From the NCBI GenBank assembly GCA_025359105.1, contig JANYHK010000119.1:32839-96838 (forward strand): a DNA stretch of 64,000 nt. The letters are read 5' to 3'. This DNA comes from Myxococcales bacterium. GTDB lineage: Bacteria > Myxococcota_A > Polyangia > Polyangiales > Polyangiaceae. The notes under the pieces were generated by a model. The model was not told the origin of the DNA. It saw only the letters and a list, made by a program, of their open reading frames with translations, and did not search any database. The position numbers and the translations under genes were made by a program. Below, in pieces: positions 37,607 through 45,807 of the stretch. The stretch's first letter is position 1. The number at the start of each line of letters is the position of its first letter.

Positions 37607-39130
37607 TCACTCGTTCACACGCACCAGCGCGAGGACGGCGTACCTCCTGTCGCGGTAAATCTCGACGGCGCCAGGGCACGGTATGAGCGGCGAGGCGCCG
37701 ACGACGGCATGTGTGACACCATAGTCACGCGAAAGAGCGGTCAAACGGGCGCAGCGCTCGTCCCCCGTTGCGCGTTCCAGCTGCCGCGCAAGGGCGACGC
37801 GCGCGCTCCACTCGACGACGTCGCTGTCGCGGTAGGGATGGGACTTGTAGTCCGCAAACGTTCGCGCGCGGGTGTCGAGACGGAAGCGCTTGAGATCGAC
37901 GGGAATCACGTAGAGGTCGCCCGGCGTCCGGAACTCCCTGACGTGGCGGAGCATCGGCACCTCGATGGCGCTCTGGTACGCGTTCCACTCGCGGAGGCTC
38001 GAGCGCGCGCCGACGAAGGCCGCGATGACGGCGACCGTGCATGACGCCGCGGCGAGCGGGCGCACCCAGCCGCTGCGCCACGCCTGGACGAATCGAGCCA
38101 GCAGGATCGCGGTCGAAAGCGGAATCAAGAGCGTCGAAATGCGCCACGGGAACATGAGCGCCAGCCCGCGGCTGCCTGTCGCCATCTGAAGCATGGTCAA
38201 CGAAGCACCGAGCGCGATCAGCCCACCGACGAGGAGCGCCAGTCGGTGCTTCCGGAGAACGACCAAGGCCGCCAGCACCAGCGCCGCTTGAATGGCAAGG
38301 CCCGGCGCGTGCAGCCATCGATGGGGGAGCGCGTGATGCGGGATCCGCTCGTCGACGAGGATGGCCTGGGCTCGCGCGAAAACGTCCGGATCACTCGGCC
38401 CGAACCGCGCCAAGACCACGAGCGCCAGCGGCAAGAGAAGGCCTGCGCCGAGGAGCCACGGCCCTCGCGCCGCACGCCACGCGCGGGGCTCGCCGCTGGC
38501 GCGCCTGTCCACCGCACGCAGGAAACCGTAAGCCGCCACGAGGCCGATGGCGGCGAGGCCGTAGCTTGGATGGGCATACGCGGCGCCCGCCGCAAGAAGG
38601 CACGCGGCGGTCGTTTTCCCGCGCAAGAAGGCCGCGAGCGACGCCGGTAAGAGCACACCGAACAGGCTCGGTTGGAACACGAAACCGAGCAGGTACTGCT
38701 GGGCCACCCCCCCTTGGGCGTACCAGCCCCAATCGCCGCCGCTCGCCGCGCGCACGATGTCGCGTCCTAGCAGCGAGAAGCAGACGATGAGCCATGCACC
38801 GAACGCGACGAGGCGCGCGCGGTCGAGCCCGAAGACGCTCCGCGCGATCGAGACCATCGACGCAAGAAAGCAACCGAGCAGGAGAGCATGCAGAACGTAG
38901 AAGCTCCCGACGCCGATCCGGCTCGCCACGCGCGCGACTTCGCTGACGAACGGAAAGGGATCCGCGGTCGCCGCGAGCCAGTCTGCGCGGAGGTCGCCGG
39001 CACCGGCGCGTCCGAGACCGTGGAGGAGATAGGTCGCGCTGTTGCCGTCATAAAGGGGAAGCTGAGTGTAGGCGAGGTCGAAGACGGCGCTCGCCGCGAG
39101 GAACACCACGATGGCTTGGAGGCGTCGCAT
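37607..39130 (-). CDS. multi-spanning membrane protein, possibly GT-C-like
   Basis: 507 aa with about ten hydrophobic segments (LQAIVVFLAASAVFDLAYTQL at the start, SFYVLHALLLGCFLASMVSIA, GPWLLGAGLLLPLALVVLARF). An extramembrane C-terminal region (VPMLRHVREFRTPGDLYVIPVDLKRFRLDTR) resembles the soluble end of uncharacterised glycosyltransferase-like membrane proteins of the DUF6798 kind. No DxD motif is obvious. ATG 39130 is chosen because it precedes the first membrane helix; the frame is open upstream to 39694. Confidence 0.65.
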   Translation of the reverse strand: MRRLQAIVVFLAASAVFDLAYTQLPLYDGNSATYLLHGLGRAGAGDLRADWLAATADPFPFVSEVARVASRIGVGSFYVLHALLLGCFLASMVSIARSVFGLDRARLVAFGAWLIVCFSLLGRDIVRAASGGDWGWYAQGGVAQQYLLGFVFQPSLFGVLLPASLAAFLRGKTTAACLLAAGAAYAHPSYGLAAIGLVAAYGFLRAVDRRASGEPRAWRAARGPWLLGAGLLLPLALVVLARFGPSDPDVFARAQAILVDERIPHHALPHRWLHAPGLAIQAALVLAALVVLRKHRLALLVGGLIALGASLTMLQMATGSRGLALMFPWRISTLLIPLSTAILLARFVQAWRSGWVRPLAAASCTVAVIAAFVGARSSLREWNAYQSAIEVPMLRHVREFRTPGDLYVIPVDLKRFRLDTRARTFADYKSHPYRDSDVVEWSARVALARQLERATGDERCARLTALSRDYGVTHAVVGASPLIPCPGAVEIYRDRRYAVLALVRVNE

Positions 39131-39470
39131 GAGGCCACCGGGAACGAGCCGGGTGGCGGCCCCCATTCCCGCGGTCGCCCTTTTGGCACGCGCCTCCGGC
39201 CGCCGCGCGTCCTTCCTCGGCGAAGCGAACGAATCGAGAGCGCCATCGTCACGATCGCGGGGAGGGGGATGGCAAGAAACACGACGTGCCCCGCTCCCTC
39301 GAGCTGCGCGCGCCGGGCGTTGAGCGCGTCGATGGCCTGCTGGACTCCGCCGGTGCTGGCGTAGCCGTCGATCACGGCGTCCACCCAGAACCCGATAACG
39401 ACCTGCGCGGCGATGAGGAGGAGGAGCACCATCGCCGCGCCCGCGTGCGCCAAGACCTTCACCCTCACGC
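39131..39470 (-). other. two-transmembrane coding potential without a clean stop
   Basis: From GTG 39468 or 39462 the minus strand encodes HAGAAMVLLLLIAAQVVIGF and, later, GHVVFLAIPLPAIVTMALSI, two plausible membrane helices around a short loop. The frame then passes into Arg-rich sequence overlapping the 37607-39130 gene and stops only at 38767. Either a small gene has lost its stop by a frameshift near 39190, or it belonged to the downstream gene. The remaining bases up to 39543 hold nothing recognisable. Confidence 0.35.
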
Positions 39471-39543
39471 TGCCGTTTCTCCCACGAGTCCGCCATCCAC
39501 GTCCACGCACAAACCTTTGCGAGTTCGTGGCACCATCCGCGCG

Positions 39544-40723
39544 GTGATCGAGCGCAAGCGGGTCTTCGTCGCCGGTGGAACGGGCTACATCGGCAAGCAC
39601 GTCGTGCGCGAGCTCGTCGCGCGTGGTCACGAGGTGGTCTGCCTCGCACGTCGGCGCGCCGGCGTGGGCGCCGCGGAGGACGAAGGGACGACACGAAGGG
39701 CGCTCGCCGGCGCCGAGGTGAGGTTCGGCGACGTCACCGACGCGACGTCCGTGGCACGTGACGGCGTTCGTGGAGAATCGTTCGAGGCCGTCGTCTCTTG
39801 CTTGGCCACGCGCACCGGCGGCGTCCGGGATTCCTGGCAGATCGAGCACCAGGCAAACCTGAACGTGCTCGACGCATCCCTGCGCGCCGGCGCGCGCCAC
39901 TTCGTTCTGCTCTCGGCCATTTGCGTTCAGAAGCCGCTCCTCGAATTCCAGAAGGCCAAGCTCGCGTTCGAGCGCGCGCTCATCGAGTCGAAGATCGGCT
40001 ACTCCATCGTCCGGCCCACGGCGTTCTTCAAATCGCTGTCCGGGCAAGTAGAGGCCCTTTCTGGTCTTCGGCGATGGACGCCTCACCGCGTGCAAACCGA
40101 TCAGCGAGGCCGATCTCGCGCGTTTCATGGCCGACTGTCTCGGGGATACCGAGAGGCACAACCGGATTCTCCCCATCGGCGGTCCGGGCCCGGCGATCAC
40201 GCCCGAAGAACAAGGGCGTCTGCTGTGCGAGGCGCTCGGGCGGGCGCCGCGCTACCGACGCGTCCCCGTGGCCCTCATGGACGCTATCGTCTTCGTCCTC
40301 GGCCTCCTCGGTCGCGTCGTGCCGCGCGTCCGCGACAAGGCCGAATTTGCGCGCATCGGGCGCTACTACGCGACCGAGTCGATGCTCGTGTGCGACGCCG
40401 CGACCGGCAGAGCCGATCCCGAGGCGACCCCGTCGTTCGGCGCAGAGACGCTGCGTGATTTCTATGCGCGCGTCGCGAGGGACGGGCTCGCCGGCCAAGA
40501 GCTCGGTGACCACGCCTTCACGAAGCACCCAAGAGCGGCTGATCGCGGCTCGGCGTTCGACTCGAGCGCGCAGCAGTTCGCTTCAGTAGGTCCCCATCCG
40601 TGCATCTCAGGACAACCATGCGAAGAGAAGCGGACACGGACAGCGGCGCACCTCGCGTCGTCATCGTCGGCGGAGGCTTCGGCGGGCTACTGGCCGCCAA
40701 GGCGCTCGCGAAGGCGCCCGTGA
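39544..40723 (+). pseudogene. NAD(P)-binding Rossmann (NmrA/divinyl-reductase-like) gene with frameshift
   Basis: From GTG 39544 the protein opens IERKRVFVAGGTGYIGKHVVRELVARGHEVVCLARR, a dinucleotide-binding motif, and continues with HFVLLSAICVQKPLLEFQKAKLAFE and YSIVRPTAFFKSLSGQVE. Homology then jumps frame near 40055. The second frame gives FLVFGDGRLTACKPISEADLARFMADCLGDTERHNRILPIGGPGPAITPEEQG (about 40060-40210) and YYATESMLVCDAATGR. The frame change fits loss of 3n+2 bases, perhaps about 20. The expected C-terminus near GDHAF (about 40520) also lacks its stop. Either a true pseudogene or an error in the sequence. Confidence 0.7.
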
Positions 40724-41953
40724 GGTCACGCTCGTCGACCGCACGAACCACCACTCGTTCCAGCCGCTCCTCTACCAGGTCGCCAGCGCGGGGCTCGCAC
40801 CTACCCACGTCGCGTCGCCGATCCGAACCATCCTCGCACGGCAAGAGAACGCGGACGTCCAGCTCGCCACCGTGACGGGCGTAGACCTCGCGCGGCGGCG
40901 CGTCGTGCTGGAAGACGGCGAGCTCAAGTACGACGACCTCGTCCTCGCCGCCGGCGTGCAGACCAACTATTTCGGCCACCCCGAGTGGGAGCCGTACGCG
41001 CCGGGCCTCAAGTCCCTCGACGACGCGATCGAAGTCCGGCGCCGCGTGCTGCTCGCGTTCGAGCGCGCGGAGCGCACGACCGATCCGAAGGAGCGCGAGC
41101 GCCTGCTCACGTTCGTCGTCATCGGCGGCGCCCTACCGGCGTGGAGCTCGCCGGCGCCTTCGCGGAGCTCGCGCGCTTCGTCCTCCGCGACGAGTTTCGC
41201 TCGATACGTCCCGAGGACGCGCGCGTCATCCTGCTCGAGGCGGGGCCGCGCATCCTCCCCCCGTTCCATCCCGAGCTCTCCGCGAAGGCGGTCACGCAGC
41301 TCGGAGAGCTCGGCGTCGCCGTGCGCGCCGGAGCGCGCGTGACGTCGATCAACGAGCGAGGCGTGGAGCTGGGGGACGAGCGCATCGAGACGGCGACTGT
41401 GGTGTGGGCGGCCGGAGTCGCGGCCTCGCCCATCGCGCGCTCGCTCGACGCGCAGGGGCGCGTGCTCGTCAACGAGGACCTCTCGCTCCCGGGCCACCCC
41501 GAAGCGTTCGCGATCGGCGATCTCGTCCACTTCGAGCAGGACGGCAAGCCGGTGCCCGGCGTGAGCCAGGTCGCCATGCAGGGCGGCTCGTTGGTCGCCC
41601 ACACCATCAAGAGAACGCTGGCCGCCAAGCCGCGGGGCAAGTTCCGGTACTTCGACAAGGGCATCATGGCCACCATCGGCCGGTCGCGCGCCGTCGCGCA
41701 GCCGTTCGGCTTCAGGCTGAGCGGGTTTCTCGCCTGGGAGGCGTGGCTCGTCGTCCACATCTGGTACCTGATCGGCTTCCGGAACAGGGCGATCGTGATC
41801 TTCGAGTGGTTCTGGGCCTACTGGACGTACAAGCGCGGTGCGCGCCTCATCACCTTGGGCGCTCCGGGTACGGGGGCCTCGGCATCGCCCGTGCGAAGCG
41901 CGGCGTCGCGCCCGCCGCGGGAGCCCGTCAAGGACGACCAGGCGGCCGAGTAA
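40618..41953 (+). pseudogene. ndh: type II NADH dehydrogenase (NDH-2) with two single-base frameshifts
   Basis: ATG 40618 (AGGA upstream) starts APRVVIVGGGFGGLLAAKALAKAPV, the FAD-binding motif. One base is missing near 40720 (expected GTCGAGGTC, seen GTGAGGTC). The next frame gives EVTLVDRTNHHSFQPLLYQVA up to FVVIGG. A second base is missing near 41134 (expected GGCGGCGGC, seen GGCGGCGCC). The third frame gives PTGVELAGAFAELARFVLRDEF, VVWAAGVAASPIARSL, FAIGDLVHFEQDGKPVPGVSQVAMQGG and a C-terminal membrane-anchoring amphipathic stretch. All parts of an approximately 440-aa quinone reductase are present. One-base losses in GC runs suggest sequencing error as much as decay. Confidence 0.82.
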
Positions 41954-41954
41954 G

Positions 41955-42521
41955 CGGCGCCGACGCGCCGGGCACGTTGCGGCGATCTGCAACCTGGCGG
42001 CGGCCACGCGATCCGAGCGCCTCGCCCGAGAGAAGAAGGAGCCGCACTCGGTCTCGATCACGTTCTCGCCGCTTTACCCCCTTCTTCTCCCCGAGTTCAA
42101 GGCGATGGTGGAAGGGAAGGTCTCGCGAAAGTTCGGCGTGGCCGCGCTCGCCGGCATCGGCTCGGTCAAAGTCGACAAGACGGCGTACACCGTCTGGGAG
42201 GCCGGCGCGCAGGCGAAGTACTACCTGATCGGCTCGTTCCAGCACGGCATGGAGCTAGGCGCGCAGGTCCAGTACGTGGGCGTGTCGGGTTCGACGTCGT
42301 CGGGTAACGTCAGCGTCGGCGGCGACGGCGGCGGCATCGCCGTCGGTCCCTTCATCGGCTACAAGCTCGCTACGAAGGTCGGCTTCACTTGCGACCTGCA
42401 GGCGGGCGCGCAGTACGCCGCGGTCGGGGCCAGCGCGACGTCGTCGACGGGCGACTCGGCGTCGCGTCACTCGTCGGCGATCTTGCCGCTCGTGAACCTG
42501 CACGTCGGCTGGTCGTTCTAG
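41955..42521 (+). CDS. outer-membrane beta-barrel protein, N-terminus unresolved
   Basis: The conserved part begins near 42035 (HSVSITFSPLYPLLLPEFKAMVEGKV) and has alternating barrel strands (GVAALAGIGSVKV, AQAKYYLIGSFQHGMELGAQVQYVGVSG, GPFIGYKLATKVGFTCDLQAGAQYA) ending LVNLHVGWSF with a terminal Phe, as outer-membrane barrels do. No start codon with a signal peptide is found between the NDH-2 stop and this part; the first in-frame ATG (42105) cuts into the barrel. The N-terminus may be lost or shifted out of frame, like the two genes upstream. Confidence 0.5.
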   Translation, partial: RRRRAGHVAAICNLAAATRSERLAREKKEPHSVSITFSPLYPLLLPEFKAMVEGKVSRKFGVAALAGIGSVKVDKTAYTVWEAGAQAKYYLIGSFQHGMELGAQVQYVGVSGSTSSGNVSVGGDGGGIAVGPFIGYKLATKVGFTCDLQAGAQYAAVGASATSSTGDSASRHSSAILPLVNLHVGWSF

Positions 42522-42660
42522 GAGACCGAGCTTCGAGCTGCCCGAGCGACGCATCTGGCGCGGCGGACACCCGATACTTTCCGCCGGTCGCATGCGAGCC
42601 GCTGCGCCTCGCGCTACATACGCGTCGTTCCGTTCAGGCTACCGGAGGCGAGGTAATTCG

Positions 42661-42915
42661 ATGAGGACGCAGGTGCTGTTTTTATTCGGTGTCGCGGCCG
42701 CGATCGTCGGCTGCACGGCGTTCAACTCCAAATCGGCGTTCATGGACAACGGGCTGGCAAAGGCCTCGTTCGACATGCACTGCGAGAAGGAGAAGCTCGA
42801 GGTGACCGAGCTCGCGCCGGGGTCGATGGGCGTGCGCGGGTGCGGGCGACAGTCGCGCTACGAGCACGTGCCGGGCTCGACGACCACGTGGGTGCTCAAC
42901 TCGGACGCAAAGTAG
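42661..42915 (+). CDS. small lipoprotein, unknown
   Basis: 84 aa; ATG 42661 preceded by GGAGGCGAGG about 8 nt away. Lipobox AIVGC (Cys about 18). The short mature domain contains two further cysteines (MHCEKEKLEVTEL, GVRGCGRQSRYEHV), likely a disulfide. It ends TTTWVLNSDAK. No enzyme motif. Confidence 0.65.
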   Translation: MRTQVLFLFGVAAAIVGCTAFNSKSAFMDNGLAKASFDMHCEKEKLEVTELAPGSMGVRGCGRQSRYEHVPGSTTTWVLNSDAK

Positions 42916-42952
42916 GGTCGAGCTTCGCGCAGGAGCTTCAGCCGCGACCGGC

Positions 42953-43174
42953 ATGACGCTTGCTCCTTCCGTGAGCATGAGTCCCGAAAAGAAGAAGCGG
43001 ATCGAACCGACGGAACGCGACCAGGGTTTCAACGAGTCCCACGGGTACGAGGAGGGCCACGGCGGTCCGTCCGGTCCGGGTGACGCGCCCGCGTTGCCCA
43101 CCCCGCCCGGCGCCGTTCCGCCGCCGTCACCCGCCTCGCACGACGAAGACGAAGACGACGACGAAGACGGCTGA
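42953..43174 (+). CDS. small acidic/Pro-rich hypothetical protein
   Basis: 73 aa, no signal peptide; a basic start (SPEKKKRIEP), Gly/Pro-rich middle and a terminal run of Asp/Glu (HDEDEDDDEDG). It is probably disordered. ATG 42977 (MSPEKKKR) is an equally likely start. The case is weak and rests on codon use and position 37 nt after the lipoprotein gene. Confidence 0.4.
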   Translation: MTLAPSVSMSPEKKKRIEPTERDQGFNESHGYEEGHGGPSGPGDAPALPTPPGAVPPPSPASHDEDEDDDEDG

Positions 43175-43423
43175 CGCGCGGGGTACCTTGCACCAAGGAG
43201 ACATTTATCCGTCGAGCCACCCGCTCTCGACCGCACTCGCCGTCCGGGATCTCGAACGTGGCGGATTTGACCTGTGTGGCGAGAACGCTTGCAGAGTCTG
43301 ACGAGTTGCCGGTGCCGTCCCGCGTCCAGCCGACGAAGCGCCGCGCGCTCGTGCGCTCCGACGATACGAACGCAGTGGGCGAGGCGGCTCAGCTTGACTG
43401 CCGAGGATGCCCGGTGCTCGACC

Positions 43424-44485
43424 TCACAGCCCGCAGGACCAGCCGCTGCCGCCCTGCCGGCACAGCGATCCGGCGCAGCACGGATCCGGCACGGGGCAAG
43501 CTCCCGGCCCTCCGGCGCCATTCGGCACGCAGCAATGGCCGCCGATTCCAGTGTCGGGAAAGTCGGGCACGACCTGCGTCGCGGGCGAGAACGCGAAGGG
43601 GAGGATGACCCCCGGCTCGCAATTCATCGGGCAGCAGCACGCGGATGTCCCGATCGTGCAGGCGAGGCCCGGCCCCAGGCACCCGCCGGTCGTGCACCCG
43701 CCGTCGCCTGCGCCCGTGTCCGGCGCGCCGGTGTCGGGCGGTCCGCTGTCTTGACCGGCGTCGAACCCGGAGTCGAACCCGGCGTCGGGCGGAGGGCATC
43801 CGCCGGCCGGACAGCACGCCGTCCCCGCGCAGCCCGTCGTGCACTCGCACCCGTTGCCGCCGCCGACACCGAGATCGCCGTTGCAATCCAGAGCGCCAGC
43901 CGAGCACGCGTAGACGCATTTCCCGCCCTTGCAGTCGGCGGACGTGTTCGGCGGCTGCGGATTGGTGCAGTCGGTCGTGCAATTGCCGCAGTGATGGATC
44001 GCCGTCTTGGTGTCGTCGCACGAGGTGCCGCACACCGACCCGTCGCAGGCGCCGGCGTCGATGCAGGTCGCCCCGCTGCAGATCGGTGATGGGTCGACGC
44101 ACGCTTGCGTGCACGAGCCGCAGTGCGCGCCGTTCGTCGTGTCCGTCTCGCACCCGTTCGCCGCAGCGTGATCGCAGTCGCCTACCCCGTTGCCGCACGC
44201 CGTGACCACGCACGCTCCACCCTGGCAAGCGAACGCCTTGGCGTTCGGGCCGACGCACGCTCCGCACGTCGCGGCGCCGCACCCGTGCGCGGGATCGTCG
44301 ACGGAGACGCACACGCCGGCGCACGACTTCTGCCCCGCGGCGCACCCGCCGCCCGTGGTCTCGGCCGTCGCGTCGGCGCCCGCGTCGTCGTCGAGCGGAG
44401 AGCCGGAGGTGAGCCCGAGCACGGCGGAGCAGCCGACGATCGCGCCTCCGAGAACCACGCACACGACGGCAGCCGTGATCCGCAT
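43424..44485 (-). CDS. Cys-rich repeat lipoprotein
   Basis: 353 aa from ATG 44485; lipobox AIVGC (Cys about 19). The mature protein has more than 40 cysteines in repeated units such as CAAGQKSCAGVCVSVDDPAHGCG, ACGNGVGDCDHAAANGCETD and HCGNCTTDCTNPQPP. This Stigmatella/Polyangium-type repeat is common in myxobacterial surface proteins. A Pro/Asp/Ser linker (PDAGFDSGFDAGQDSG) precedes a final Cys-rich block. Adhesive or protective surface role is guesswork. The frame is open to 45805 only as a shadow. Confidence 0.7.
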   Translation of the reverse strand: MRITAAVVCVVLGGAIVGCSAVLGLTSGSPLDDDAGADATAETTGGGCAAGQKSCAGVCVSVDDPAHGCGAATCGACVGPNAKAFACQGGACVVTACGNGVGDCDHAAANGCETDTTNGAHCGSCTQACVDPSPICSGATCIDAGACDGSVCGTSCDDTKTAIHHCGNCTTDCTNPQPPNTSADCKGGKCVYACSAGALDCNGDLGVGGGNGCECTTGCAGTACCPAGGCPPPDAGFDSGFDAGQDSGPPDTGAPDTGAGDGGCTTGGCLGPGLACTIGTSACCCPMNCEPGVILPFAFSPATQVVPDFPDTGIGGHCCVPNGAGGPGACPVPDPCCAGSLCRQGGSGWSCGL

Positions 44486-44541
44486 CCACGCAGTGTACCT
44501 CGTCCGAGCGTCCCGAGCCGTCACTGCTGTGGACGGGATTA

Positions 44542-45723
44542 CTAGAGCGGCGACGGGTAGCGCCGAACCACGGCGCATAGCCCGTCGGCGTTCAGGTGCC
44601 CCATCGTGCTCTGCGAGTAGCGTACGTAGTCGAGAAACGTGGGCAGCGGCGCCGCGCCGGCCGGATCGAATCGCAGCTGCGCGCCCGGCGTCGGCGTGAA
44701 ATCGGACACGCACGAGCGCGGCGGGAGCGGCGCGCCGCCGGCGAGGCGAAAACCGTTGTAGTCCTCCCGGGCGAGCAGATCGGCGGTGACGAGCGGGACG
44801 TCGGCTCCGCCGGAGGTCGCAGCCGCCGCGAACGGATCGAAGTGCAGCGGCCTGTCGTGGGTGAGCCGATCCCAGAACAGGTGATCGGTGTGGAAGGTGA
44901 GCTGCGCCGTCGCGGCCGCGCTCTGCTTGGCCTGCACGCCGCGCGGCGCCTCCTCGAAGGCGCTGTCGGGCGGCCCCTGGAGATCGGGGTTCTGGCAGTT
45001 CACGTACGCGGTGGGGCTCGCGAACCCGAGCTTGAAGCGCACCGTGGGCGGCAGCGCGCTGAAGTCGTGCCCGCCCGCCGTCGTGCACGCAACGTCGCCC
45101 TGGTACGTGGCCGTGCCGACGAAGAGGACCGAATGCCCGGCCGCGACCATCTCGGCCCACAGCGCGCGCGTCGCGTCGTCGAGGTTCACGTCGACGGCGC
45201 ACGGCTGCGCGGGCACCGTCTCGAAGGAGAAGGCGTACTTCGTCTCTGGATCGAGCCCGGTGAAGGAGGCGATCGGGTCGGCCTTCTCGGGCGCGCCCGA
45301 TTTGCCCGTCACGGCGCGCCCCGTGGGGCGGACGAGGTCGTAGGCCCACGGCCCGCTCACGCTCTTCACCACGTCGCCGGTTGCGCGCTGATCGTTCGGA
45401 TCGCCGTCGGGGTTGTTCGACAGAGTCACGCGATCGAGCGACACCAGGATGTGCTCGAACCTCACGCTCCATCCGTCGACGAACGCCGGATCCTGCGACG
45501 TCGACGAGCCCGCCGTGAAAGCGTAACCGCCCGTCGCGAGCGCTTCGCCGCTCACGGTGACCAGCACGCCGGAGACGCCAGGATAGGCGGGGGCAGTGAA
45601 CGGACGCAGCGACGCGCCGACACACGCCGCCGGCGCGTCGCCGGGCGGTCCATGGAGCGCGGCCGGCACCTTCGTCGCGCACGACGCCGCGAGAATCACC
45701 GGAAAAAGCCAGGCGCCGCGCAT
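44542..45723 (-). CDS. secreted lipoprotein, unknown
   Basis: 393 aa, signal peptide with probable lipobox LAASC (Cys about 15). The mature part is beta-rich with few cysteines (VSGVLVTVSGEALATGGYAF, GWSVRFEHILVSLDRVTLS, VLFVGTATYQGD) and a histidine-containing segment (LTFHTDHLFWDRLTHDRPLHFDPF). No family is recognised. It is divergent from the S9 peptidase gene (84 bp) and 56 bp upstream of the Cys-rich lipoprotein on the same strand, possibly co-transcribed. Confidence 0.65.
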   Translation of the reverse strand: MRGAWLFPVILAASCATKVPAALHGPPGDAPAACVGASLRPFTAPAYPGVSGVLVTVSGEALATGGYAFTAGSSTSQDPAFVDGWSVRFEHILVSLDRVTLSNNPDGDPNDQRATGDVVKSVSGPWAYDLVRPTGRAVTGKSGAPEKADPIASFTGLDPETKYAFSFETVPAQPCAVDVNLDDATRALWAEMVAAGHSVLFVGTATYQGDVACTTAGGHDFSALPPTVRFKLGFASPTAYVNCQNPDLQGPPDSAFEEAPRGVQAKQSAAATAQLTFHTDHLFWDRLTHDRPLHFDPFAAAATSGGADVPLVTADLLAREDYNGFRLAGGAPLPPRSCVSDFTPTPGAQLRFDPAGAAPLPTFLDYVRYSQSTMGHLNADGLCAVVRRYPSPL

Positions 45724-45807
45724 CGCAAGAAAAGCGGTACAACGAATTCATACCCGCGTCAACGCTCGCTGGCCGGGCCAAACCGACCCGCGCTACCCTC
45801 GCCATCC

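Noticed and set aside
38767..39462. 231-aa gene covering the two-helix segment
   Set aside because: Its last 360 bp overlap the 37607-39130 gene in an Arg/Ser-rich frame; kept only as coding potential.
43175..43423. Possible gene fragment on the minus strand upstream of the Cys-rich lipoprotein stop
   Set aside because: Protein-like phrases exist but no start, family or length; also lies downstream of the stop, so not part of it.
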